NCBI GenBank assembly: GCA_041658565.1
Contig: JBAZZY010000020.1
Coordinates: 1 to 48,931 of the forward strand
DNA from: Actinomycetota bacterium
GTDB taxonomy: Bacteria > Actinomycetota > AC-67
Length of the DNA: 48,931 bases
Reading direction: 5' to 3'
Shown here: positions 17,993 to 24,847 of the stretch, piece after piece
Numbering within the stretch: position 1 is the stretch's first letter
How the letters are laid out: each line of letters begins with the position of its first letter
Made by a program: the position numbers and the translations under genes
The notes under the pieces: generated by a model
Database searches by the model: none
What the model was told of the DNA's origin: nothing
Seen by the model: the letters and a program-made list of their open reading frames with translations, nothing else

Positions 17993-19684
17993 TTACATCG
18001 ACTCCGGCGCCGAGACGCCGAGCAGCGCGAGAACGTTGTGAAGCGAGATCTGCGTGGCGCGCGCCAGATGCAGCCGCGCCTGCGTGAGGGCGGCGTCCTC
18101 GGTCACCACGCGGCAGTCGCGATAGAACCCGTGGAACAGCGCCGCGAGTTCCTCGGCAAAGCGGGTCATCCGGTGCGGCGCGCGCAAGCGCGCGGCCACC
18201 TGCACGGCTTCTGGCAGCTCGGCGATCTTGCGCAGCAAGTCCAGCTCGCTCTCGTGCTGCAGCTCCTCCAGCGCCACTCCATCGACCGGTTCCGTCTGAA
18301 CGCCTTGGTCTGCGGCGTGACGCATGATCGAGCAGATGCGCGCGTGTGCGTACTGCACGTAGTAGACCGGGTTCTCTTGCGTCTGGCTGACGGCAAGATC
18401 GAGGTCGAAGTTGATCGTCTGGTCGATGCTCGTGCGCACGAGCAAGTATCGCGCGGCATCGACACCGACCTCCTCCAACAACTCGTCGAAGGTCACCGCT
18501 TCTCCCGTGCGCTTGGACATCTTGACGGACTCACCGGCGCGCGTGAGATGCACGAACTGGCCCAGCATGAACTCGCAGTGCTCGGGATCCTCGCCCAGCG
18601 CGGAAATGCTCGCGCACATCCGGCGCGCGAACCCATGGTGATCGGCGCCGAGCAGGTAGATCATCCGTTGAAACCCGCGACGGAGCTTGTCCAGGAAGTA
18701 CGCAATATCCGGCGCAACGTAGGTCGGAATCCCTCCGAACGCCTCAGACCGCACCAGCACTCGATCCTTATCATCCCCAAAATCGGTCGTGCGCAACCAG
18801 CGCGCGCCGTCCTGCTCGTAGACGTGCCCGAGTTCATTCAGCACCTCGATGATGCGCTGAACCGCGCCCTCGTCGTGCAGGGTCGTCTCACTGAACCAGA
18901 CATCGAACACGACGCCGAAGCGCTCCAGCGTGGCCCTTTGATGCGCGAGCATCCGTCGGTATCCCTGCTCGCGGAAGAACGCCAAACGATCGGACTCGGG
19001 AGCCTCGACGTACCGATCCCCAACCTCGGCGGCAATCTCCGCCGCCAACTCGCCGACGTACGCGCCCCGATACCCTCCCTCCGGAATCGGCCCGGCATCG
19101 CGCCCGAAGCGCTCGAGGTAGCGAACGGCGATGGATGCGGCGAACAGGTCAATCTGCCGGCCGAAGTCGTTGACGTAGAACTCACGCTTGACATCCTGGC
19201 CGGTCCACTCCAGCAGTCGCGCGAGGGTGTCACCGACGGCCGCCCACCGTCCATGTCCCAAGTGCAGAGGCCCGGTTGGGTTCGCCGACACGAACTCAAC
19301 CTGGATTCGCTCGGAAGCCGGCAACTTCGAGCGCCCCCAGTCGGGTCCGGCCGACTCGACCTCCCGGACGATGTCGGTCAGCCAAGCATGCGTCAAAGTG
19401 ATGTTGATGAAGCCGGGACCGGCAACCTCGAACTTCGCGACGTGCTCCCGGCTGTCGTGCTCGATTACCTCCGCGGCCGCGACGATCGCATCGGCGATGT
19501 CCCGAGGCTTTCTGCCGGCCTGCCTCGCCACCACCAGTGCGATTCCACTCGACCAGTCCCCGTGCTCCTTGCGCGCGGGACGCTCCATCTCAAACGCCGG
19601 CACCTCGAACTCGGGAAGGGAGCCGACCTCTTGGGCGTGCTCGATCGCGCGTCGCAAGAGCGCGGCAAGCTGATACTGAACCAC
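17993..19684 (-). CDS. argS: Arginyl-tRNA synthetase
   Basis: A 563-residue class I synthetase that charges tRNA-Arg. The ArgS-specific N-terminal domain is at residues 1-110. The HIGH motif is the HLGH variant in SANPTGPLHLGHGR. KMSKR is present as VKMSKRTG, and the C-terminal anticodon-binding helical domain ends LHNVLALLGVSAPESM. The start is GTG with GGGGGAG 9 bases before. It lies near a tRNA-Arg gene. Confidence 0.97.
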   Translation of the reverse strand: MVQYQLAALLRRAIEHAQEVGSLPEFEVPAFEMERPARKEHGDWSSGIALVVARQAGRKPRDIADAIVAAAEVIEHDSREHVAKFEVAGPGFINITLTHAWLTDIVREVESAGPDWGRSKLPASERIQVEFVSANPTGPLHLGHGRWAAVGDTLARLLEWTGQDVKREFYVNDFGRQIDLFAASIAVRYLERFGRDAGPIPEGGYRGAYVGELAAEIAAEVGDRYVEAPESDRLAFFREQGYRRMLAHQRATLERFGVVFDVWFSETTLHDEGAVQRIIEVLNELGHVYEQDGARWLRTTDFGDDKDRVLVRSEAFGGIPTYVAPDIAYFLDKLRRGFQRMIYLLGADHHGFARRMCASISALGEDPEHCEFMLGQFVHLTRAGESVKMSKRTGEAVTFDELLEEVGVDAARYLLVRTSIDQTINFDLDLAVSQTQENPVYYVQYAHARICSIMRHAADQGVQTEPVDGVALEELQHESELDLLRKIAELPEAVQVAARLRAPHRMTRFAEELAALFHGFYRDCRVVTEDAALTQARLHLARATQISLHNVLALLGVSAPESM

Positions 19685-19689
19685 CGCGC

Positions 19690-20091
19690 TCAGCTCCCCC
19701 GAGGAGGCCGTGCCGGCTGTCCGGCCAGCAACCGCTCAACCGTGTCCAGCAGATCCACCGGGTCGAACGGTTTGGTGACGTACGCCGACGCCCCCAATTC
19801 GATCCCGCTCGCGACATCGAATTCCTGGGCCCTGGCGGACAAGAAGATGATCGGGATGCGCGCCGTTTCGGGGTCCGCCTTGAGCCTGCGACAGACCTCG
19901 CGTCCGTCGATCTTCGGCATCATGACGTCCAACAGGATCAGATCCGGCCGGAAGACACGAACGGCTTCAAGGGCCTCCTCGCCGTCACCCGCCTTGGCGA
20001 CGTCGTAGCCCTCCAACTCAAGGTTCACCTCGAGCAACTGCTGAATCACTCGGTCGTCATCGACCACAAGCACCCGTGCCAGTCCGATCAC
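19690..20091 (-). CDS. Single-domain response regulator (CheY-like)
   Basis: 133 residues consisting of a receiver only. The acid pocket is VVDDDR, the phosphoacceptor is Asp55 (LILLDVMMPK), and Lys is in YVTKPFDP. No output domain is present. AGGAGG is almost touching the GTG at 20091, so the true start could be a little further downstream. It ends 5 bases before argS and is probably cotranscribed. No cognate kinase is adjacent; the histidine kinase at 8831-10816 has its own regulator. Confidence 0.9.
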   Translation of the reverse strand: MIGLARVLVVDDDRVIQQLLEVNLELEGYDVAKAGDGEEALEAVRVFRPDLILLDVMMPKIDGREVCRRLKADPETARIPIIFLSARAQEFDVASGIELGASAYVTKPFDPVDLLDTVERLLAGQPARPPRGS

Positions 20092-20173
20092 CCTCCTCGC
20101 GCTGCCACCTATGCTACCCGGCGCGCGCCCGTCCGATTCGCGCCGCTGCGCGGATGGTACGATGCGGACTCTC

Positions 20174-20245
20174 GCCCCCGTAGCTCAGAGGATAGAGCAC
20201 CGGCCTCCGGAGCCGGTGGCGCAGGTTCGAGTCCTGCCGGGGGCA
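20174..20245 (+). tRNA. tRNA-Arg (anticodon CCG)
   Basis: A complete 72-base cloverleaf: acceptor GCCCCCG/CGGGGGC, D stem GCTC/GAGC, anticodon stem CCGGC/GCCGG with loop CTCCGGA (anticodon CCG), a 4-base variable loop, and T arm GCAGG-TTCGAGT-CCTGC. The discriminator is A, followed by CCC rather than CCA, so CCA would be added enzymatically. It reads the CGG codon, which is common in high-GC genomes. Confidence 0.97.
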
Positions 20246-20281
20246 CCCATCATCTTCGGGAAGTTCACCTCGATCCGGTCG

Positions 20282-20305
20282 CGCCGAGGCCGATGAACCT
20301 CGGCG
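20282..20305. terminator. 8-bp hairpin after tRNA-Arg
   Basis: Arms CGCCGAGG and CCTCGGCG pair perfectly around an 8-base loop, 36 bases past the tRNA. No T-run follows. It could end or trim the tRNA transcript, or lie in the leader of the next gene at 20325. Confidence 0.45.
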
Positions 20306-20324
20306 ACGTGGTATCCCCGTATGA

Positions 20325-21272
20325 ATGAGGGCGTCATACGACCCAAAACGTACGGAGAAGTCCGTCGACGGAGCCGTCGCGCGCGTCGCCGCCAACCAGC
20401 ACGGCCTGCTAACGCGCGCGCAAGCTCTCAAGACCGGGGCGACGCCCGGAATGATCCGATGGCGGCTGCAGGCCGGACGGTGGCAACGAGTTCTCCCCAG
20501 CACCTACCTCGTCGCGGGCGCCCCACCGAGCTGGCGACGGCAGGCGATGGCTGCCTGTCTGCATCTCGGGCCTGGCGCCACGCTGTCTTTCCGAGCGGCA
20601 GCGACGCTGTGCGGCATGACCGACATCAAGACTCGGCGATTGGAGGTAACGGTGACGAAGCACCGCAACCGCTCGGGCAACCCCCGGATCGTGATCCACA
20701 TCCCCGAGGATCCAAGCCCACCAGAGGATCTGACTACGATCGACGGGATCCCCGTCACGAAACCCGCTCGCACCTTGCTCGATCTGGCAACAATCGAGTC
20801 GGCCGACGTGCTCGAGCAATGCCTGGACGACGCGCTGCGGCGTCGGTTGGTGTCGATAGCGTTTCTCGAGCGATGGCTCGCAGATCCCCAGCGCAAACGA
20901 CATCGCGGCGCGCGCAGGCTTCAACGACTCGTCGACGAGCGCGCCGCGCGCGGGGTAACCGAGAGTCCCGTTGAGACGAGCGTCCTCCAGTTGATCCGCT
21001 CGCGGAGACTGCCGCTGCCGATGCTGCAATACGTCGTCACCGATGCCGGCCGGTTCATCGCTCGGCTCGACTTCGCCTATCCCGATCAACGCGTCGCAAT
21101 CGAGGTCGACGGATTCAGGCACCACGACACGCGCGCGACCTTCGACGACGAGCGCGCGCGCGGCAACGCCATCGAAGCGCTCGGATGGCGAATCCTGCGC
21201 GTCACCGCAGCACACCTGGAACGCGATCCCGACGCGGTAATCGCGTGGATCGCGCGCGCGCTCGAGGGCTGA
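20325..21272 (+). CDS. AbiEi antitoxin-like N-terminal domain plus DUF559 (Vsr-like) C-terminal domain
   Basis: A 315-residue protein. Residues about 12-90 resemble the AbiEi antitoxin winged-helix region (NQHGLLTRAQALKTGATPGM, then WQRVLPSTYLVAG). The C-terminus has a DUF559 restriction-endonuclease-like signature: RLDFAYPDQRVAIEVDGFR, then LGWRILRVTAAHL, with Asp and Glu-x-Asp that could bind metal. Such proteins are frequent in Actinomycetota and are usually solitary, and no AbiEii-type toxin gene lies next to it here. Function is unknown; toxin regulation or nucleic-acid cleavage are both possible. No clear ribosome site precedes the ATG. Confidence 0.75.
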   Translation: MRASYDPKRTEKSVDGAVARVAANQHGLLTRAQALKTGATPGMIRWRLQAGRWQRVLPSTYLVAGAPPSWRRQAMAACLHLGPGATLSFRAAATLCGMTDIKTRRLEVTVTKHRNRSGNPRIVIHIPEDPSPPEDLTTIDGIPVTKPARTLLDLATIESADVLEQCLDDALRRRLVSIAFLERWLADPQRKRHRGARRLQRLVDERAARGVTESPVETSVLQLIRSRRLPLPMLQYVVTDAGRFIARLDFAYPDQRVAIEVDGFRHHDTRATFDDERARGNAIEALGWRILRVTAAHLERDPDAVIAWIARALEG

Positions 21273-21768
21273 ACACACGCGAGTCAATGACGTGTTGCAC
21301 CCGCCTCACCGAAAGGGCCGGAGGCTCGTTTAGCATCATCCGAGCCACACGCAACAGCGGTCGAACAAGGACAACCCCCATTGAGTGGTCGCGAACGGCA
21401 CGCCTGATGAGCGCGAGAGGGACGAACCGGACCCTTGACACCGGTCGCCGCCTTGCGCGCGCACGCGCGCGTCGCTTCTCGCGCGTGTTGTCGTCCGCAA
21501 TCCTTCTCGCTCTTCTGACCGCGTGCTCACAAAGCCCTCTCGCACCCAGTGCCCCCGGCCGTCACCCTGCGTCCATCCGATGACCTACAACCGGGGGTGG
21601 TCACGAAGGGCTCCGCGCGCAGCCCCTCCTAGCTATGGGCGAATGGGCCGACGAGCCCTGTCAAGAAGCCCTCAGACAATGAGACGATGCAAGTGTCTCA
21701 TCGGTAGTCGGTGGGCTCATCGCGAGCCCGGACGACCCTGGATCCGGGTCCGCAGGAAGGAGCCGGAT
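21273..21768. other. Weakly coding 496-base spacer
   Basis: Between the AbiEi-like gene and the duplicated membrane protein. One possible small lipoprotein frame (21407-21583) is the only coding signal I see. The last 200 bases should hold the promoter for the gene at 21769. Nothing else is recognisable. Confidence 0.4.
21407..21583 (+). CDS. Possible small lipoprotein
   Basis: A 58-codon frame with a very basic N-terminus, a hydrophobic run and a lipobox-like LLTAC followed by SQSPLAPSAPG. That pattern would yield a lipidated peptide of only about 20 residues. No ribosome site precedes the ATG at 21407; a GTG at 21485-21487 (MLSSAILLALLTAC) would give a shorter signal peptide. It may be a remnant of a longer lipoprotein gene or chance. 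Confidence 0.25.
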   Translation: MSARGTNRTLDTGRRLARARARRFSRVLSSAILLALLTACSQSPLAPSAPGRHPASIR

Positions 21769-22761
21769 ATGACGCGGCGAATCAGCGCATCGATCGTCGT
21801 GCTCGTCGGGCTGGTCTTCATCGTCTTGACGTTTGCCTCCAACTTGTTCACCGTTGGGCCGGCATTCGAGAAGATGACCGACGGGTTTCGTCCCGTGATG
21901 CAAACGCAAGATCTGCAGGCGCTACAGCGGGACGTCACGGGCCTCGCCGCAGCCGGGACCGAGTTCGGGACCAAGGTCGTTCCCGCGCTCGCCGACCGGC
22001 TAAACACGACTCCGGAGGAGTTCTCGACCTTGCTCGGGCAGCAGTTCCCCGACTCGGCCACCGGCGTCGCAGCGATCCCCCAGATCACTGTCCAGTTCAA
22101 CGGCGTGACCGGGCTCCTGACCGCCGAACAGGGTCGCTTCGAGCGGGCGGACGCCATTCCGACCTCCTCGCTTCCGGCCACAACCGTCCCGTGGAGCCTG
22201 CTCTTCGTCGGCATCGTGACCGTGGGCGTCGGGCTGGCGATGTTCACGTTCCGCAATGCGGTCATGGCTGCACTCGTTCTGGGTTCCATCGTCGTGGTCG
22301 TGCCGTTGGCGATGTCACTACCATCGAAGGCTCAAGCGGCCGACACGATGAACGACCACCTCCGACCCGTATACACGGCCGAACTGGTGGCCGGAGCGCG
22401 GCAATCACTCGGCATCGTGCAAGCGATGGCGACCGACATGCAGACCCGGGTCTTCCCGTTCCTGGAGCAGCAACTCAGGATTGATTCGGTTCAGTTGCAG
22501 GCGTTCCTCGGAGGGAACTTCCCCGCACTGGCCGGAGCACTCGGGAACCTGCCTGCGTCCTCAGCCCGATTCCAGAGCACGGTCGGCACCTTCGACACCC
22601 AGTTGGCGAACTACGACAAGATCAAGTCCACACAGTTGGTCCCCATCGTGTGGACGGCGATCGCGGGCGGAGTCGTGACGATGCTGGCGAGTGGATGGGC
22701 AATCGGCCGGCGCCGCGAAATCGCGCCGGCGCTACCGAGGCGTGAGACCCGAGCAGCCTGA
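21769..22761 (+). CDS. Membrane protein with two homologous extracytoplasmic domains
   Basis: The ATG at 21769 has AAGGAG 7 bases upstream; 330 residues. The layout is one membrane helix (about 7-25), an outside domain of about 100 residues, two helices (about 140-185), a second outside domain, and a final helix (about 300-320), then a basic tail. The outside domains appear to be copies: MTDGFRPVMQTQDLQALQRD aligns with MNDHLRPVYTAELVAGARQS, and FSTLLGQQFPDSATGVAAIP with LQAFLGGNFPALAGALGNLP. Family and function are unknown to me. It is monocistronic, ending at a good hairpin. Confidence 0.8.
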   Translation: MTRRISASIVVLVGLVFIVLTFASNLFTVGPAFEKMTDGFRPVMQTQDLQALQRDVTGLAAAGTEFGTKVVPALADRLNTTPEEFSTLLGQQFPDSATGVAAIPQITVQFNGVTGLLTAEQGRFERADAIPTSSLPATTVPWSLLFVGIVTVGVGLAMFTFRNAVMAALVLGSIVVVVPLAMSLPSKAQAADTMNDHLRPVYTAELVAGARQSLGIVQAMATDMQTRVFPFLEQQLRIDSVQLQAFLGGNFPALAGALGNLPASSARFQSTVGTFDTQLANYDKIKSTQLVPIVWTAIAGGVVTMLASGWAIGRRREIAPALPRRETRAA

Positions 22762-22776
22762 CGCGCGCAACGGAAT

Positions 22777-22802
22777 CGCCCGGGGCATCTGCAACCCGGG
22801 CG
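22777..22802. terminator. 8-bp terminator-like hairpin between convergent genes
   Basis: Arms CGCCCGGG and CCCGGGCG pair perfectly around a 10-base loop, followed by GTTTCGCT on the plus strand. It starts 16 bases after the stop at 22761 and 25 bases from the FmdB stop on the other strand, so it may serve both. Confidence 0.6.
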
Positions 22803-22826
22803 GTTTCGCTTGCGTGGAGACGGCCG

Positions 22827-23036
22827 TCAGACCGGACAGGCTTGCCCGCACGGGCTGCCGCCACACGGAGTCGATGGAGCCTCAGCCCGGCCTCCGAGAC
22901 CGGCGATAACCGGAAGCAGGCGCCGGACTTCGGTTGCCCCGCACCCTTCACAGGCGACGTCATCGGCACGCGCGGCGCTGATCAGCAACTCGAAACGGGA
23001 CCCACAGGAGCGACACTCGTAGTCATAGAGGGGCAT
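22827..23036 (-). CDS. FmdB-family zinc ribbon protein
   Basis: 69 residues starting MPLYDYECRSCG, the standard opening of FmdB-type regulators, with zinc-ribbon Cys8, Cys11, Cys29 and Cys32. The C-terminal third has four more Cys (TPCGGSPCGQACPV), as many family members do. The biochemical role is not established for the family. It overlaps a possible small membrane protein frame by 14 bases. Confidence 0.88.
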   Translation of the reverse strand: MPLYDYECRSCGSRFELLISAARADDVACEGCGATEVRRLLPVIAGLGGRAEAPSTPCGGSPCGQACPV

Positions 23037-23175
23037 GGACCCAGGATACTCGCTCCGGCGCGTGCGTCCCTACGGAGTTCGCAGCCGGACCTACATCGGC
23101 TGCTTCACGTCCCGACACCAAAGCGATCGCGACAAGAACCAGCACGATGACCACGACAACGCGCGCGCGCCTCAC
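23023..23175 (-). CDS. Possible small single-span membrane protein
   Basis: A GTG at 23175, with GAAGGG about 9 bases upstream, opens a 50-codon frame. It begins with basic residues, then has one strong membrane helix (VVVVIVLVLVAIALV) and a short polar tail. It overlaps the FmdB start by 14 bases. There is no recognisable family, and the ORF could be chance, but the helix and ribosome site together make it worth listing. Confidence 0.35.
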   Translation of the reverse strand: MRRARVVVVIVLVLVAIALVSGREAADVGPAANSVGTHAPERVSWVHAPL

Positions 23176-23246
23176 CTTGTCGAGCCCTTCGTGCCGTCGC
23201 CGAACGTATCCGTCGCCGGCTCCCGTGCAATTCGCGACATAGCAAT

Positions 23247-23262
23247 CATTCCCTAAGGAATG
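23247..23262. promoter_or_regulatory. Inverted repeat CATTCC-CTAA-GGAATG
   Basis: Six-base arms around a 4-base spacer in the 164-base gap (23176-23339) between the kinase gene and the small ORF. It could be an operator or a weak transcription-ending stem after the transporter operon. No other element is clear in this gap. Confidence 0.35.
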
Positions 23263-23339
23263 CTTCGGCATCACGCCGGGGGCGTCAAGAGGCGCAAACA
23301 GCCTATGCCGGGTCGCGATCTGTTTGGCGGCCGTTACGC

Positions 23340-24830
23340 CTAAGAGCCCAAAAGGGCCGAGATCCTCATGGCGCCCCGCCCCAAATTCGCAACAATCTCT
23401 TGCCACCGCGGCAATCCCGCGCTCATCGCTGCGACGAGCGCGTCGTCCGGGTGAACCTCGCGTCCGCGGCGCGCGGCGGCGTCCAGCACGCTCCCCGCGT
23501 CCGCAACCAATCCCGACCCTTCAGCGGCGCACGCCGCGACCCCGATCGCAGCGGAATCCTCGGCGACGACCAGGATCGGCCGACCGAGCGCGGCGGCCAG
23601 GGTCTCGAGCCACAACTCAGACTGGGTCATTCCGCCACATACACGAACAGGCCCGATTCCGACCGTCTCAGCATCGACCCACGAAAGCGCTTCGGCGGCA
23701 GCCCACGCCGCGGCTTCGATTCCCGCGCGCGCCAGTCCGGCACGCCCCGCGCCGAACATCCCCGGCGGCAGTCCGAAGACGAAGCCTCCACTGTGCAGCA
23801 ACGGCATGTCGGCGAAGTCCTGCGGAACAGTCCCCAGATGAGCGATCACCGCTGTCGGCTGTGCGGCGCGCGCCAGATCATCGAGTTCGAAAACTTCGAC
23901 CCCGAGGGTCTCCGCCAGCCACTCCCAGACGAAACCCGACTCACCGGTATTCGACTCGACGACCCCGAAGCCCGGTCGCAGGTGACGACTCGACCACAGC
24001 CTCGCAGAGCGCGGACCCGGATTCGCCACGACCCTGGCAACCGGCATCGACGTTCCCGCGATGATCGCCGTCTCGCCCTCCCGCCAGGCCCCGCTCCCGG
24101 CGAGGGCCGCGTGAGTATCCCCAGCGCCGGCACAGACTGGGACTCCCTCCAAACCCAGTTCGCGCGCGAACTCACCGTGGGCTGGGCCCAGGACGGTACC
24201 TGCGGCGAGAACACGAGCGAGCCGATCCGAAGGAAAGCTCACCAAGGACAGCATCTGATCCGACCATCCCCCGGCCGCGATGTCGAACAGTCCGTTCGCC
24301 GACGCCGACGAAAAGTCCATCGCCGGCTCCACTCCAAACAGCGACAGCATCCAACCCTCGATGCTGGTGGCGACGGAAGCTGCCGCGAGCACCTCGGGCT
24401 GATTCGCGGCGAACCAACGCAACCTTGCCGACCACGACAAGATCGGAGGGAGCTGACCCGTCACCGCATGAATGAGGTCACGGTCCCGGCGCAACAACTC
24501 GACGGCTTCGCCAACCCCGCGCGCATCCCGGTTCGGCCCCAGATACAAAGCCGCGCCGGCGGCGTCGAGCAAGGCACAAGACGGACGCATTGCGGCGGCG
24601 GTCATCGCCGCGATCCTCATTCCCGCCGGAGCGTCGGTTCTTGCCGCCGAGATCGCGGCGGCGATAGCGTCACGAAGTTCGCCGGGTTCGTACTCCAGAC
24701 CCGCGGCAACACCCTCGGCCGCGCGCGCGCGAATTCGTACTCCTCGGCGCGCGACGATCAAACCGTCGGTCGAAACCAGGCACGCCCGAACGCTCCCCGT
24801 CCCGAGGTCGAGCGCGCACACCGTATCCAT
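23340..24830 (-). CDS. FGGY-family carbohydrate kinase
   Basis: The ATG at 24830 with GGAGGG 7 bases upstream gives 496 residues beginning MDTVCALDLGTGSVRACLV, the phosphate-1 motif of the family. Further marks are CAGAGDTHAALAGSGAW (phosphate-2), GTSM, and RVCGGMTQSELWLETLAAAL (adenosine motif). The sugar or polyol substrate cannot be decided from sequence; gluconokinase or xylulokinase-type reactions are likely. It lies 17 bases downstream of the LivF fusion and is probably in the same operon, an unusual pairing with an amino-acid-type transporter. Confidence 0.88.
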   Translation of the reverse strand: MDTVCALDLGTGSVRACLVSTDGLIVARRGVRIRARAAEGVAAGLEYEPGELRDAIAAAISAARTDAPAGMRIAAMTAAAMRPSCALLDAAGAALYLGPNRDARGVGEAVELLRRDRDLIHAVTGQLPPILSWSARLRWFAANQPEVLAAASVATSIEGWMLSLFGVEPAMDFSSASANGLFDIAAGGWSDQMLSLVSFPSDRLARVLAAGTVLGPAHGEFARELGLEGVPVCAGAGDTHAALAGSGAWREGETAIIAGTSMPVARVVANPGPRSARLWSSRHLRPGFGVVESNTGESGFVWEWLAETLGVEVFELDDLARAAQPTAVIAHLGTVPQDFADMPLLHSGGFVFGLPPGMFGAGRAGLARAGIEAAAWAAAEALSWVDAETVGIGPVRVCGGMTQSELWLETLAAALGRPILVVAEDSAAIGVAACAAEGSGLVADAGSVLDAAARRGREVHPDDALVAAMSAGLPRWQEIVANLGRGAMRISALLGS

Positions 24831-24847
24831 CGGCGATCCCTCCGCCG

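Noticed and set aside
17852..20008. Long plus-strand open frame (718 codons) opposite argS and lysA
   Set aside because: Both strands cannot be explained by it; argS, lysA and the receiver gene carry clear motifs, while this frame has none.
20246..21272. Integrated element at the tRNA-Arg gene
   Set aside because: No integrase and no duplicated tRNA 3' end were found in the window.
17820..23170. Frequent alternating GCGCGC runs (for example near 17820 and 23161)
   Set aside because: They occur throughout coding DNA and fit high GC with Ala/Arg codons; without a count against expectation I make no claim of a special motif.
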